Source of the DNA: CAYYFX01 sp964571855
Lineage (GTDB): Bacteria > ARS69
Assembly (NCBI GenBank): GCA_964571855.1
Contig: CAZNDO010000008.1
Span: 62,001 to 126,000 of the forward strand
Direction of reading: 5' to 3'
Length of the DNA stretch: 64,000 nucleotides
Made by a program: the position numbers and the translations under genes. The notes beneath the pieces are model-generated. The model saw only the letters and a list, made by a program, of their open reading frames with translations, did no database searches and had not been told where the DNA came from. How positions within the stretch are numbered: position 1 is the first letter of the stretch; every line of letters starts with the position of its first letter. Shown here in pieces: positions 32,222 to 41,279 of the stretch.

Positions 32222-34548
32222 GCCGCGCGCGCGGCAAGGCGGCGGCCGCGCCGCCGCCGGCGTGGCGCGCCGTCCTCTCCCGCGTGCGCCTCGAGCTCAC
32301 GCTCGTCGCGATCGTCGCGGTCCTCTTCGGCGACTACCTCTTCTCGGATCGGCTCCTCTTCGGCACGGATTCGATCCCGGGAGGACTCTTCTTCCGCGGG
32401 CTCCTCGTGGACTTCGTGCGCACGTTCCACGAGCTGCCGCGCTGGAACCCGTTCATCCTCGGCGGCCTGCCGTTCCTGGACGCCACGCACGGCGACACGT
32501 TCTTCCCCTCGTCCATCCTGCACTTCCTGATGCCGGTGTACCGCGGCCTGGGCCACAAGCTGGTCCTGCACATCGTGCTCGCGGGCGTCTTCATGGGGTT
32601 CTACCTGCGCACGCTGTCCCTGCGGCCGGTCGCGGTGTGGTGGGGATCCGTGGCGTACATGCTGAGTCCGGTGCTGGTGAGCTACGTCTACGCGGGTCAG
32701 GACGGGAAGATCTACGTGACCAGCCTCGCCCCCCTGGTGCTCGGGCTGCTGGAGCGCGCGATGCGGGGGGGCGGCGTGCGGGGCTTCGCCCGGTTCGGCG
32801 TCTCCGTGGGGATCGCCATCCTCAGCGCGCAGGTGCAGATGGCGTACCACCTCCTCTGGATCGCGGCCGCGCTCTTCGTGCTGCGCCTGTTCGCTCCGCT
32901 CCCGGGCGGGGCGGCCCCGGACGCCGGGGGGCGCATTCGACGCACGGGCCTGTTCGTCGCCGCGCTGGGCGTCGGGCTGCTCGTGGCTGCGGTCCAGCTC
33001 CTGCCCGCGGTCGCCTACGTGAAGAACCCCGAGGGCTTCAGCGTCCGGTCCAATCGCACGGACTACGAGCACGCCACCTCCTGGTGCCTGCACCCCGAGG
33101 AGATCGCGTCGATGGTCGTGCCGGAGTTCTGCAACTCGCCGGACGGCTACTGGGGGCGCAACGCGTTCAAGATCAACTCGGATGCCCCCGGCATCCTGGT
33201 GCTCTTCCTGGCCGCGCTCGCGCTGCGGCGCCGCGATGCCACGCGTCTCTTCCTCGCCGGGACCGCGGCATTCTGCGTGCTGTACGCGCTGGGGGAGCAC
33301 ACGCCGATCCACCGCATCTGCTACGCGATCGTCCCTCAGGTGAAGCTGTTCCGGGCGCCGCCGCTGCTCATGTTCGGCGCGGCGTTCGCGCTGGTCGCAC
33401 TCGCGGCGCACGCGCTGCACGACCTGGACGCCGGGCGGACGGGGCGCGGCGCGCGGCATCCGGCATTGGCCTGGGGTCTGCCGGCGGCCGCGCTGCTCGC
33501 GCTGGCCGGGCTCGGGGCGGGCGGCGTCACGGACTTCTGGAACGGGCTGCTGCGCCCCGGGCTCGAGGCGCCGCTGCGCCAGGTGCAGATGGCGAACCTG
33601 CCCGCGTTCCGCGCGGGCGCCCTGGCGGCCGCGGCCGTGCTCGCGGCGGGCGCCGGGCTCCTGCACGCGGGACGGCGCGGCACGATCCCCGGGGTCGGGT
33701 TCGTCGCGGCGTTCGTGCTGCTCACCGTGGCGGACCTCTGGCGCATCGATCGCCGGTTCATCGCGGTCACGGATCCGCGTCCGTTCATCCAGGCGCCGCC
33801 GCTGCTCGCGCAGCTCGCCGCGGAGAGCGCCACGGACAAGTTCCGCGTGATGCCGGTGGCACCGGGGCTGACCGCGAACGAGATGGGCTACTTCGGCATC
33901 GAGTCCACCCTGGGATTCCACGACAACGAGCTGGCGTGGTACCGCGCGCTGCGCACGGAGCCGGCGGCCGAGGGCCTGCTCGCCGGGAACTCGGGCGGGT
34001 ACCCCTTCCTGCGCGTCCTGAACGTGAAGTACATCGTCCACGACCGCACGGACATCCCGAACCCGTACCCGGTGCCGGACTGGCTGCCGCGTTTCCGGCT
34101 CGCCGCGGACTGGGAGCTGGCGGAGGGAAGCGCGGCGATCGCGGCGCGGCTCCTCGCGGACGACTTCGATCCCGCGCGGACCGTGCTGCTGGAGACGGAC
34201 CCGGGCGTTCCCGCGTCGCCCGCGAGCGACGAGCCGCCCGGCGCGGTGGACTACGAGTACGACGGCAACGTGATCCGCGTGCGGGTGGATGCGACGCGCC
34301 CGTGCCTGCTCGTCCACGCGGAGAACTGGTTCCCGTACTGGCACGCGTACCGCGACGGGACGGAGGTGCCGATCCTGCGCGCCTACGGGACGGTGCGCGC
34401 CATCGCCGTGCCCGCCGGGGAGTCCCGTCTGGAGCTGCGATTCCGGTCCGTGCCGTACGAGATCGGCCGCAACGTCACGCTCCTCACCGTGGCCCTGCTC
34501 GGGGCGGCCGCGATCGTCGCGTGGGCGCGGGGTCGCGCCCGGTCGTGA
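32218..34548 (+). CDS. YfhO-family membrane protein
   Basis: A 776-residue polytopic membrane protein with about 12 hydrophobic segments in residues 20-520 and a soluble C-terminal region (about 530-750) before one last helix. The N-terminal part (FHELPRWNPFILGGLPFLDA) and the late LLVHAENWFPYWHAYRDG segment are typical of YfhO proteins, which are GT-C-like and in Gram-positives add sugars to lipoteichoic acid. It probably transfers sugar from a lipid donor to an extracytoplasmic acceptor. The TTG start overlaps the stop of the signalling gene. Confidence 0.82.
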   Translation: MSRARGKAAAAPPPAWRAVLSRVRLELTLVAIVAVLFGDYLFSDRLLFGTDSIPGGLFFRGLLVDFVRTFHELPRWNPFILGGLPFLDATHGDTFFPSSILHFLMPVYRGLGHKLVLHIVLAGVFMGFYLRTLSLRPVAVWWGSVAYMLSPVLVSYVYAGQDGKIYVTSLAPLVLGLLERAMRGGGVRGFARFGVSVGIAILSAQVQMAYHLLWIAAALFVLRLFAPLPGGAAPDAGGRIRRTGLFVAALGVGLLVAAVQLLPAVAYVKNPEGFSVRSNRTDYEHATSWCLHPEEIASMVVPEFCNSPDGYWGRNAFKINSDAPGILVLFLAALALRRRDATRLFLAGTAAFCVLYALGEHTPIHRICYAIVPQVKLFRAPPLLMFGAAFALVALAAHALHDLDAGRTGRGARHPALAWGLPAAALLALAGLGAGGVTDFWNGLLRPGLEAPLRQVQMANLPAFRAGALAAAAVLAAGAGLLHAGRRGTIPGVGFVAAFVLLTVADLWRIDRRFIAVTDPRPFIQAPPLLAQLAAESATDKFRVMPVAPGLTANEMGYFGIESTLGFHDNELAWYRALRTEPAAEGLLAGNSGGYPFLRVLNVKYIVHDRTDIPNPYPVPDWLPRFRLAADWELAEGSAAIAARLLADDFDPARTVLLETDPGVPASPASDEPPGAVDYEYDGNVIRVRVDATRPCLLVHAENWFPYWHAYRDGTEVPILRAYGTVRAIAVPAGESRLELRFRSVPYEIGRNVTLLTVALLGAAAIVAWARGRARS

Positions 34549-35444
34549 TGCGCGCGCTCCAGCTCGCCGGGGTCCTCGTCGGCGTGGCCATCCTCGCGTC
34601 GAACTTCGCGGACGCCTGGCGGGAACTGCGCGCGGCGCCGCCGGAAGTCGCCTGGGGCGTGGCCCTGGCCGCCACCGTCCTGTTGATCGGGCTGTACCTC
34701 GCGCTGGCCTGGTTGTGGACGTCCATCGCCGGAGCGCTGGGTGTGCACATCCGGTACGGCGTCGCGCTCCAGTTCTGGTCCATCTCGAACCTCGGCCGGT
34801 ACGTTCCCGGGAAGGTATGGCAGATCACCGGGGTGGCGATCGTGGCCTCCGATCTGGGCGTGCCGCCCGGTCTCGCGGTCACGATCGCGTGCCTGTCGTT
34901 CGGGTTCATGGTGGCCACGGGCGCCTGGCTGGGGTTCGCGCTCCTGCCCGGACTGTTCGCCTCCGACGGGCTGCGCATCGCGGTCGTGGCCGCCTCGACG
35001 GCGGCGGTGGTCGTTCCGGTGGCGTGGCCCGGCATCTTCCCGGCCACGATGCGGCGGCTTCCGGGGCGGCTTCGCGTCACCGACGTGCGGGCCCCGTCCC
35101 GCGCGGGCGTGGCGCGGATGGCTGCGCAGTTCGCCCTGGTGTGGATTGCCCACGGGATCGCGTTCTGGGTCTTCTGCGCGGCATTCGCGCCGCTCGCGTG
35201 GCCGACCGTGCTGCCGGTCACGGGCGCGTACTGCCTCGCCTACGTGTCAGGGCTCGTGGCGCTCATCGCGCCCGGCGGCATCGGCGTGCGGGAGGAGGTG
35301 CTGGGTGCCACGCTCGCTCCCTTGATGCCCGCCCACCCGGTGCACGTGGTCGCGGTGGCGGCGCGGCTGTGGACCATGGCGGCGGAGGTGTGCGTCCTCG
35401 CCGCGGCCCTGACGCTGCGCCTTCGCCGGGGACGCGGGTCGTGA
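34548..35444 (+). CDS. UPF0104/AglD-like membrane protein (lysylphosphatidylglycerol synthase TM fold)
   Basis: A 298-residue membrane protein with about eight helices. Family motifs are ISNLGRYVPGKVWQITG (about 80-96) and ALIAPGGIGVREEVLG (about 240-255), as in the TM part of MprF and in AglD-like proteins, thought to move or modify lipids or lipid-linked sugars. The start ATG overlaps the YfhO stop (TGATG); GTG three bases earlier is possible. It lies between a GT-C-like enzyme and a GT4, suggesting a lipid-sugar flippase or support role. Confidence 0.82.
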   Translation: MRALQLAGVLVGVAILASNFADAWRELRAAPPEVAWGVALAATVLLIGLYLALAWLWTSIAGALGVHIRYGVALQFWSISNLGRYVPGKVWQITGVAIVASDLGVPPGLAVTIACLSFGFMVATGAWLGFALLPGLFASDGLRIAVVAASTAAVVVPVAWPGIFPATMRRLPGRLRVTDVRAPSRAGVARMAAQFALVWIAHGIAFWVFCAAFAPLAWPTVLPVTGAYCLAYVSGLVALIAPGGIGVREEVLGATLAPLMPAHPVHVVAVAARLWTMAAEVCVLAAALTLRLRRGRGS

Positions 35445-36613
35445 ACCGCGTCGTCTGGGCGGCGCAGGTCTTCCCGCGGCATCGCGACGATGCCCTCGGG
35501 AGCTTCCTCCTCCGTCTGGCCCGCGCGATGCCCGGGCGCGGATGGGACGTCACGGTGGTCGCGCCGGGGGACGACGGTGCGCCGGCGCGCGAGGACATGG
35601 CGGGCGTCCACGTCCGCCGGTTCGACGTGCGCGCCGTCCGGGCCGAGGGGCTCGCGTACCGCGGCGAGATGCATCGCGCCGCGCTGGCCCGTCCCTTCGC
35701 CTTCGCGCGGTTCCTGCGCGCCTTCCGCGGCGCGGTGGCGGACGCGACGCGGGACACCGGGGCGGTTCTCCTGCACGCGCACTGGTGGGTCCCGGGGGGC
35801 GTCCTGGTGCGCGGGGTCGCGCGGGCGCGCGCCGTCCCCTGGGTCCTGTCGCTGCACGGGACGGACGTGCGCCTGGTCCAGCGCCTGCCGGCGCTGCGGC
35901 CGCTGGCGGGACAAGTTGCCGGTGCGGCCGCCGCGGTGCTGCCGGTGTCGTCCGCGCTCGACCGGGAGGTGGCGCGGTGGGGAGTGCCCGCGGCGCGGCG
36001 GATCGTGCTGCCGATGCCCGCGGATGCCGCGCGCTTCACGCCGCCGGAAGCGCCGCCGCCGGACCGGCCCGCACGGTTCCTCGTCGTCGCGCGTCTCACG
36101 CGGCAGAAGCGCGTGGGGGACGCCGTCCGTGCGCTCGCGGCCTGGGGGGACGGGCCGGACGTGCGGCTGGACGTGTGCGGTGACGGCCCGGAGCGCGCCG
36201 CCCTCGCGCGGGAGGCGGCCTCGCTGGGCGAACGGGTCACGTTCCACGGGATGCTCCCGCCGGATCACCTGCCGCCGCTGTACCGCGCGGCGCGGGCCGT
36301 CGTGCTGCCGTCGCTCGGAGAGGGGTACGGGCTCGTGGTCGTCGAGGCGGCGCTGTGCGGCGTGCCGGCGATCGTCGCGCGGTCGGGGGCGCTGCCCGAC
36401 CTGGTGGAGGACGGTCGCACCGGACTCGTCGTCCCGCCCGGCGACGTCGAGTCCCTGCGGCGCGCGATGCGCCGCCTGGCGGACGATCCCGCGGAAGCGC
36501 ATGCGCTGGGGGTCGCCGCGCGCGCGCGAGCCGCCGGCGCGACGGCGGATCCCCTGGCGGACCGGCTCGCGGACGTGTACGCGAGCGTGACGGCCGGGAG
36601 GTCCCTTTCTTGA
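35441..36613 (+). CDS. Glycosyltransferase family 4
   Basis: A 390-residue GT4 enzyme. It opens VNRVVWAAQVFPRHRDDALG, has HAHWWVPGG and SLHGTDVRL in the acceptor domain, FLVVARLTRQKRVGDAVRA at the start of the donor domain and GEGYGLVVVEAALCGVP with the E-x7-E pair. The layout resembles colanic-acid and teichuronic-acid type GT4 proteins. GTG overlaps the upstream stop (GTGA). Last gene of the run starting at smc; the ribD promoter begins inside its final codons. Confidence 0.87.
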   Translation: MNRVVWAAQVFPRHRDDALGSFLLRLARAMPGRGWDVTVVAPGDDGAPAREDMAGVHVRRFDVRAVRAEGLAYRGEMHRAALARPFAFARFLRAFRGAVADATRDTGAVLLHAHWWVPGGVLVRGVARARAVPWVLSLHGTDVRLVQRLPALRPLAGQVAGAAAAVLPVSSALDREVARWGVPAARRIVLPMPADAARFTPPEAPPPDRPARFLVVARLTRQKRVGDAVRALAAWGDGPDVRLDVCGDGPERAALAREAASLGERVTFHGMLPPDHLPPLYRAARAVVLPSLGEGYGLVVVEAALCGVPAIVARSGALPDLVEDGRTGLVVPPGDVESLRRAMRRLADDPAEAHALGVAARARAAGATADPLADRLADVYASVTAGRSLS

Positions 36614-36638
36614 CGTTGGCCGCACCGCTCCCTAGGCT
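36610..36638 (+). promoter_or_regulatory. Sigma70-type promoter for the riboflavin operon
   Basis: TTGACG (36610-36615), 17 bp, TAGGCT (36633-36638). The leader to the ribD ATG would be about 40 bases, too short for an FMN riboswitch. The -35 box overlaps the stop of the upstream gene. Confidence 0.6.
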
Positions 36639-36683
36639 CGCTCCGCTCTGCCGCGCGTCCCGGAGAATCACGGAGGCCACCCC

Positions 36684-37808
36684 ATGAACGCCGCCCGTGC
36701 CGCCGACCACGCGTGGATGCGCGTCGCGCTGGACCTCGCCGCGCGGGCGGAGGGGCGGACGGCGCCGAACCCCATGGTCGGCGCGGTGCTCGTGCGGGAC
36801 GGGCGGGTGGTGGGGCAGGGATGGCACGAGCGCGCCGGCGCGCCGCACGCGGAGGCCGCGGCGCTGGCCGAGGCGGGGGACGCCGCCCGCGGCGCCACGC
36901 TGTACTGCACGCTCGAGCCCTGCGCGCACACCGGGCGCACGCCGCCGTGCGCGCCCGCGCTCGTGGCCGCGGGGATCGCGCGCGCCTTCGTGGCCCTGCA
37001 GGATCCCGATCCGCGCGTTTCGGGTCGCGGCATCGCGGCGCTGACCGCGGCGGGGATTCCCGTCACGGCGGGGCTGCTCGCCGCGGAGGCGGAGCGGCGG
37101 AACGAGGCGTACCTGCACCGCGTGCGGACCGGTCGGGCGTTCGTGGCGCTGAAGGCCGCGGTCACGCTGGACGGCCGGCTCGGCGCGGACGGCGGCCTTT
37201 CCCGGTGGATCACGGGGCCGGCGGCCCGCGCGCGCGCGCACCGGCTGCGTGACCGGCACGACGCCGTGCTGGTGGGCCGCGGCACGCTGGAACGGGACGA
37301 CCCCGCGCTGACCGTCCGTCTGCCCGGGACGCCCCGCGATCCGGTGGCGGTCGTGCTGGACTCGAGCCTCGCGGCGCCGGCGGAGCGCGCGCTCTGGCGG
37401 CGCGCCGCGGCGGGGGCCGCGGTCTGGGTGGCCGCCCGGGACGACGCCCCGGCCGATCGCGCGCGCCGCCTGGAGGACCAGGGCGTCCGCGTGCTCCGCC
37501 TGCCGGCCGCGGCGGACGGCCGCGTGGACCTCCGGGCGCTCCTGCGGGCCCTCGCGGATCGCGGGTGCAACTCCGTCCTGGCGGAGGGTGGCGAGGCCGT
37601 CCACACCGCGCTCCTGGCCGCGGGGCTCGCCGGGCGCGCCTGGATCTTCGTGGCCCCGGCCATCCTGGGGGGCGTGTCCGGCCCCCGGCTGGCGGGGGAG
37701 CTGGGGATCCGGACCCCGGAGGCGGCGATCCGGCTGCGGGAAACGGAGGTCGAAATCCTCGGGGAGGATATCTTGGTGACGGGTCGCGTGGAGTCGACCG
37801 GAGGGTAG
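36684..37808 (+). CDS. ribD: Bifunctional riboflavin deaminase/reductase
   Basis: A 374-residue two-domain enzyme of riboflavin synthesis. The N-terminal zinc deaminase has HAE (55-57) and C80/C89 in EPCAHTGRTPPC; the C-terminal reductase (from about 150) starts FVALKAAVTLDGRLGA and has WITGPAAR and LAEGGEAVHTALLAAGL. It converts diaminohydroxyphosphoribosylaminopyrimidine to the ribitylamino product using NADPH. First gene of ribD-ribE-ribBA-ribH-nusB; CACGGAGG precedes the ATG. Confidence 0.95.
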   Translation: MNAARAADHAWMRVALDLAARAEGRTAPNPMVGAVLVRDGRVVGQGWHERAGAPHAEAAALAEAGDAARGATLYCTLEPCAHTGRTPPCAPALVAAGIARAFVALQDPDPRVSGRGIAALTAAGIPVTAGLLAAEAERRNEAYLHRVRTGRAFVALKAAVTLDGRLGADGGLSRWITGPAARARAHRLRDRHDAVLVGRGTLERDDPALTVRLPGTPRDPVAVVLDSSLAAPAERALWRRAAAGAAVWVAARDDAPADRARRLEDQGVRVLRLPAAADGRVDLRALLRALADRGCNSVLAEGGEAVHTALLAAGLAGRAWIFVAPAILGGVSGPRLAGELGIRTPEAAIRLRETEVEILGEDILVTGRVESTGG

Positions 37809-37812
37809 CCCC

Positions 37813-38406
37813 ATGTTCACCGGGATCATCCGCGAAGCGGGTCGGGTCCGCGCCCTGGAGCGGACCGAGGAGGGGGCGCTGCTGGCCGTGGAAGCCCCCG
37901 AGTCCGCCGCCGCCCTGGGCCTGGGCAGCTCGGTGGCCGTGGACGGGGTGTGTCTCACGGTGACCCGGCTCGTGCCCCCGGTCTTCGAGGTCCAGATGGT
38001 CCCGGAGACGCTGCGGCGGACCCGGTTCCAGGACCTGTCCGTGGGGGACGCGACGAATCTGGAGCTTCCCTTGAAAATGGGCGATTCTCTGGACGGCCAC
38101 CTCGTCCAGGGTCACGTGGACGGGGTGGGGGTCGTGCGGAGCGCGCGGCAGGAAGGGATCGGTCGGTGGGTCGAGATCGAGGCGCCCCCGGCGCTCCGGC
38201 CGTTCCTGGCGGAGAAGGGATCGGTGGCGGTGAACGGCGTGAGCCTCACGATCGCCGCCTCGCTGCCCGGCGGCTTCGCGGTCGCGCTCATTCCGACAAC
38301 GCTCCAACTGACCAATCTGAAGGACTTGCGCGAAGGATCTCGAGTGAACCTGGAAGTGGACGTCCTCGCCCGTTACGTGCTCCACGCGCGGGGGGAGCAG
38401 CCGTGA
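37813..38406 (+). CDS. ribE: Riboflavin synthase, alpha chain
   Basis: A 197-residue riboflavin synthase that dismutates two 6,7-dimethyl-8-ribityllumazine molecules. It has two lumazine-binding barrels: MFTGIIREAGRVRALE with VDGVCLTVT, and GHLVQGHVDGVG with VNGVSLTIA. Length is normal. Only 4 bases separate it from ribD, and its stop overlaps the GTG of ribBA. Confidence 0.95.
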   Translation: MFTGIIREAGRVRALERTEEGALLAVEAPESAAALGLGSSVAVDGVCLTVTRLVPPVFEVQMVPETLRRTRFQDLSVGDATNLELPLKMGDSLDGHLVQGHVDGVGVVRSARQEGIGRWVEIEAPPALRPFLAEKGSVAVNGVSLTIAASLPGGFAVALIPTTLQLTNLKDLREGSRVNLEVDVLARYVLHARGEQP

Positions 38407-39671
38407 GCCGGATGGAGATGGACCTCGTGGAGACGAAGGACGACGCGCCCCTGGACCCGATCGAGCGCGCCATCGAGGACTTCCGCGCGGGCCGCATGGT
38501 GATCGTGGTCGACGACGAGGACCGCGAGAACGAGGGAGACCTCGTGATGCCCGCGGACGTGGCCACGGCGGAGCAGGTGAACTTCATCGTCCGGTGGGCG
38601 CGCGGGATCCTGTGCGCCCCCATGGCCCCGCACGTGGCGGACCGGCTCCGCCTGCCGCTCATGACGGACCGGAACACCGCGAAGATGAAGACGCCGTTCA
38701 CCGTCTCCGTGGACGCGGTGGAGGGCACCACCACCGGCGTGAGCGCGGAGGAGCGGGCCATCACGCTGCGCCGGCTGGCGCACCCGGAGGCGAAGGCCTG
38801 GGACTTCGCCAGCCCCGGCCACATCTTCCCGCTGCGGGCGGTGGAGGCGGGCGTGCTGCGCCGCGCCGGCCACACCGAGGCGGTGGTGGACCTGTGTCGC
38901 CTGGCCGGCCGGCCCGAGGTGGGCGTGCTGTGCGAGATCCTGAACGAGGACGGGACCATGGCGCGCCTCCCGGATCTCCGGAAGTTCGCGCGGACGCACG
39001 GGCTCACGCTCATCTCGATCGAGGACCTCATCAAGCACCGCCGGCGCGCGGAGTCCCTCGTGCGCCGGCTCGTGGAGACGCCGCTGCCCACGGACTTCGG
39101 GCACTGGACCATGGTCCTGTACGCCTGCACGTACGAGGACGACCTGCATGTCGCGCTGGTGAAGGGGGATCCCGCGCGCCTCGCGGAAGGGGACCCGCTC
39201 GTGCGGGTCCACTCGCAGTGCGTCACCGGGGACCTGTTCCACTCCCGCCGCTGCGATTGCGGCGAGCAGCTGGACGCCGCGATGAAGGCGATCGACGAGG
39301 CGGGCTCCGGCGTGCTGCTGTACATGCGGCAGGAAGGCCGGGGCATCGGGCTCGCGAACAAGCTCCGCGCCTACAACCTGCAGGACCGCGGCGCGGACAC
39401 GGTGAGCGCGAACGAGATGCTGGGCTTCAAGGCCGACGAGCGGGACTACGGCATCGGCGCGCAGATCCTCTTCGATCTCGGCGTGCGCCGCATGCGCCTG
39501 CTGACGAACAACCCGTCGAAGCGGATCGGGCTGGAGAGCTACGGGCTGACCATCGTGGATCGCGTGGCGCTCACGGTCCCGCCGAAGCCGGAGAACCTGC
39601 GCTACCTGGCCACGAAGCGGGACAAGCTGGGGCACCTGCTGCCCGACCTGCCCGGACCGCCCCGCGAATGA
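38403..39671 (+). CDS. ribBA: DHBP synthase/GTP cyclohydrolase II
   Basis: A 422-residue fusion supplying both riboflavin precursors. The RibB half (to about 220) has VDDEDRENEGDLVMPAD, HTEAVVDLCRLAG; it makes dihydroxybutanone phosphate from ribulose 5-phosphate. The RibA half (from about 225) has the zinc ligands in HSQCVTGDLFHSRRCDCGEQ, MRQEGRGIGL and LTNNPSKRIGLE; it opens GTP. All expected active-site residues are visible. The first 12 or so residues are an acidic extension. GTG overlaps the ribE stop. Confidence 0.95.
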   Translation: MSRMEMDLVETKDDAPLDPIERAIEDFRAGRMVIVVDDEDRENEGDLVMPADVATAEQVNFIVRWARGILCAPMAPHVADRLRLPLMTDRNTAKMKTPFTVSVDAVEGTTTGVSAEERAITLRRLAHPEAKAWDFASPGHIFPLRAVEAGVLRRAGHTEAVVDLCRLAGRPEVGVLCEILNEDGTMARLPDLRKFARTHGLTLISIEDLIKHRRRAESLVRRLVETPLPTDFGHWTMVLYACTYEDDLHVALVKGDPARLAEGDPLVRVHSQCVTGDLFHSRRCDCGEQLDAAMKAIDEAGSGVLLYMRQEGRGIGLANKLRAYNLQDRGADTVSANEMLGFKADERDYGIGAQILFDLGVRRMRLLTNNPSKRIGLESYGLTIVDRVALTVPPKPENLRYLATKRDKLGHLLPDLPGPPRE

Positions 39672-40138
39672 CCTCCTACGAGGGGCGTCCCGAGGCGCGC
39701 GGAGGCCGGATCGCGGTCGTCGTGGCGCGGTTCAACGACTTCGTGACGTCGCGGCTGGCGCGGTCCGCGGTGGAGGAGCTCGTGGCGTGCGGCGTCCCGC
39801 GCGAGGACGTGCACGAGATCCGCGTTCCCGGGGCGTTCGAGCTGCCGCTCGCGGCATCGCTCGCGGCGCGCAGCGGGCGCTACGCCGCCGTCGTCTGCCT
39901 GGGGGCCGTCATCCGCGGGGAGACGCCGCACTTCGACTACGTGGCGGGGGAGTGCGCCCGCGGGCTCGCGCGGGTCGCCCTGGAGAGCGGCGTGCCCGTG
40001 ACGTTCGGCGTGCTGACCACGGACACGCCGGAGCAGGCCCTGGCTCGCGCGGGCGGCGCGGCCGGGGACAAGGGGCGCGACGCCGCGCGCACCGCGCTCG
40101 AGATGGCGGACCTCGCCGCCCGCGTGCGGGAGGGCTGA
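39668..40138 (+). CDS. ribH: 6,7-dimethyl-8-ribityllumazine synthase
   Basis: A 156-residue lumazine synthase, which condenses the RibB and RibD/A branch products and forms capsids or pentamers. Motifs are ARFNDFVTSRLARSAVEEL, VPGAFELPLAA, CLGAVIRGETPHFDYVAGE (catalytic His) and FGVLTTDTPEQALARAGG. ATG overlaps the ribBA stop; its own stop overlaps the nusB ATG. Confidence 0.95.
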   Translation: MTSYEGRPEARGGRIAVVVARFNDFVTSRLARSAVEELVACGVPREDVHEIRVPGAFELPLAASLAARSGRYAAVVCLGAVIRGETPHFDYVAGECARGLARVALESGVPVTFGVLTTDTPEQALARAGGAAGDKGRDAARTALEMADLAARVREG

Positions 40139-40560
40139 TGGGACGCCGCCGGCTCGGACGGGAGACCGCCTTCAAGGCCTTGTACCGCCTGGACCTCGTG
40201 GGCAAGGGCCTGGAGGACGCCCTCAAGGATCTGGACCCGGAAGGGGACGGGGACGCGGAGGCCCGCCGCTTCGCCCAGGAGCTGCTGGAGACGGTGAGCG
40301 CCCACCGCACGGACGTGGACCGGGTCCTCGAGGGCGCGTGCGACCGGTGGGGCCTGTCCCGGCTCGGCGTCGTGGACCGCTCCATCCTCCGCCTCGGGGC
40401 CGCGGAGATCCTCTTCTGGAAGTGGATTCCCCCGGAGGTTTCCATCGACGAATACGTGGAAATCGCGAAGAAATACAGCTCGGCCGAGTCGGCCGGGCTG
40501 GTCAACGCGGTCCTGGACCGGATCGCGCGGGAAGCGCCGTCGGAAGAGGTCGGCACGTGA
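40138..40560 (+). CDS. nusB: Transcription antitermination factor NusB
   Basis: A 140-residue all-helical NusB, which with S10 binds boxA RNA in rRNA operons. It starts RRLGRETAFKALYRLD and contains LGVVDRSILRLGAAEILF and VSIDEYVEIAKKYSSAESA, all family signatures. The ribH-nusB pairing is very common. It shares one base with the ribH stop, so coupling is likely. Confidence 0.95.
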   Translation: MGRRRLGRETAFKALYRLDLVGKGLEDALKDLDPEGDGDAEARRFAQELLETVSAHRTDVDRVLEGACDRWGLSRLGVVDRSILRLGAAEILFWKWIPPEVSIDEYVEIAKKYSSAESAGLVNAVLDRIAREAPSEEVGT

Positions 40561-41279
40561 TCGCGGTCATCTCGGACATCCACGGGAACCTGGAGGCGCT
40601 GCAGGCCGTGCTCGCGGACGCGCGCCGCGAGAAGGCGGACCGCATCCACTGCCTCGGCGACGTGGTCGGCTACGGCGCGGATCCGAACGCGTGCCTGGAG
40701 CTGGTGCGGTCCGAAGCGTCGGCCATCGTGCTGGGCAACCACGACGCCGCCGCCTGCAACCCGCGGCTGGCGGAGAACTTCAACGAGGTGGCGCGCATCG
40801 CCATCCGCTGGACGTGCGAGCAGCTCACGAAGGAGAACCTGGAGACGCTGCGCGCGCTTCCCTACGACCACGTGGACGGCGACACACGCTATGTCCACGC
40901 GTCGCCGGACGACCCGCCGGCCTGGCACTACATCCTCACGGAGCAGGAGGCGTGGAACGCGTTCGAGGCGTGCCCGGAGCCGGTCTGCTTCGTCGGCCAC
41001 TCGCACGTGGCGCTGCGCGTGCTGCTGCGCAAGGGCCGCCTCGTCGTCGTCGAGGACGACGTGGTGCAGGTGGCGGGGGACGACCGGGCGCTGCTGAACG
41101 TGGGCAGCGTGGGGCAGCCGCGGGACGGCGACTGGCGCGCCTCGTACGCGCTGTGGGATCCCGTGACGAAGCGGATGGTGGCCCGCCGCGTGGAGTACGA
41201 CCTGGACGCCACCGCCCGGAAGATCCGCGCGGCGGGATTGCCCGAGGTGCTGGCCAAGCGCCTCGCCGTGGGCCAGTGA
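40557..41279 (+). CDS. Metallophosphoesterase (YfcE/calcineurin-like)
   Basis: A 240-residue metal-dependent phosphoesterase. The metal-binding motifs run in order: DIHGN (residues 6-10), GDVVGYGADP, GNHDAA and GHSHVAL. A closing segment LLNVGSVGQPRDGD is typical of a bacterial subgroup annotated as diadenosine tetraphosphatase or phosphodiesterase. The natural substrate is not known. GTG overlaps the nusB stop, and its own stop overlaps the next GT4 gene. Confidence 0.88.
   Translation: MIAVISDIHGNLEALQAVLADARREKADRIHCLGDVVGYGADPNACLELVRSEASAIVLGNHDAAACNPRLAENFNEVARIAIRWTCEQLTKENLETLRALPYDHVDGDTRYVHASPDDPPAWHYILTEQEAWNAFEACPEPVCFVGHSHVALRVLLRKGRLVVVEDDVVQVAGDDRALLNVGSVGQPRDGDWRASYALWDPVTKRMVARRVEYDLDATARKIRAAGLPEVLAKRLAVGQ

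Noticed and set aside
36614..36683. FMN riboswitch before ribD
   Set aside because: The predicted leader is only about 40 bases and lacks the conserved RFN blocks.
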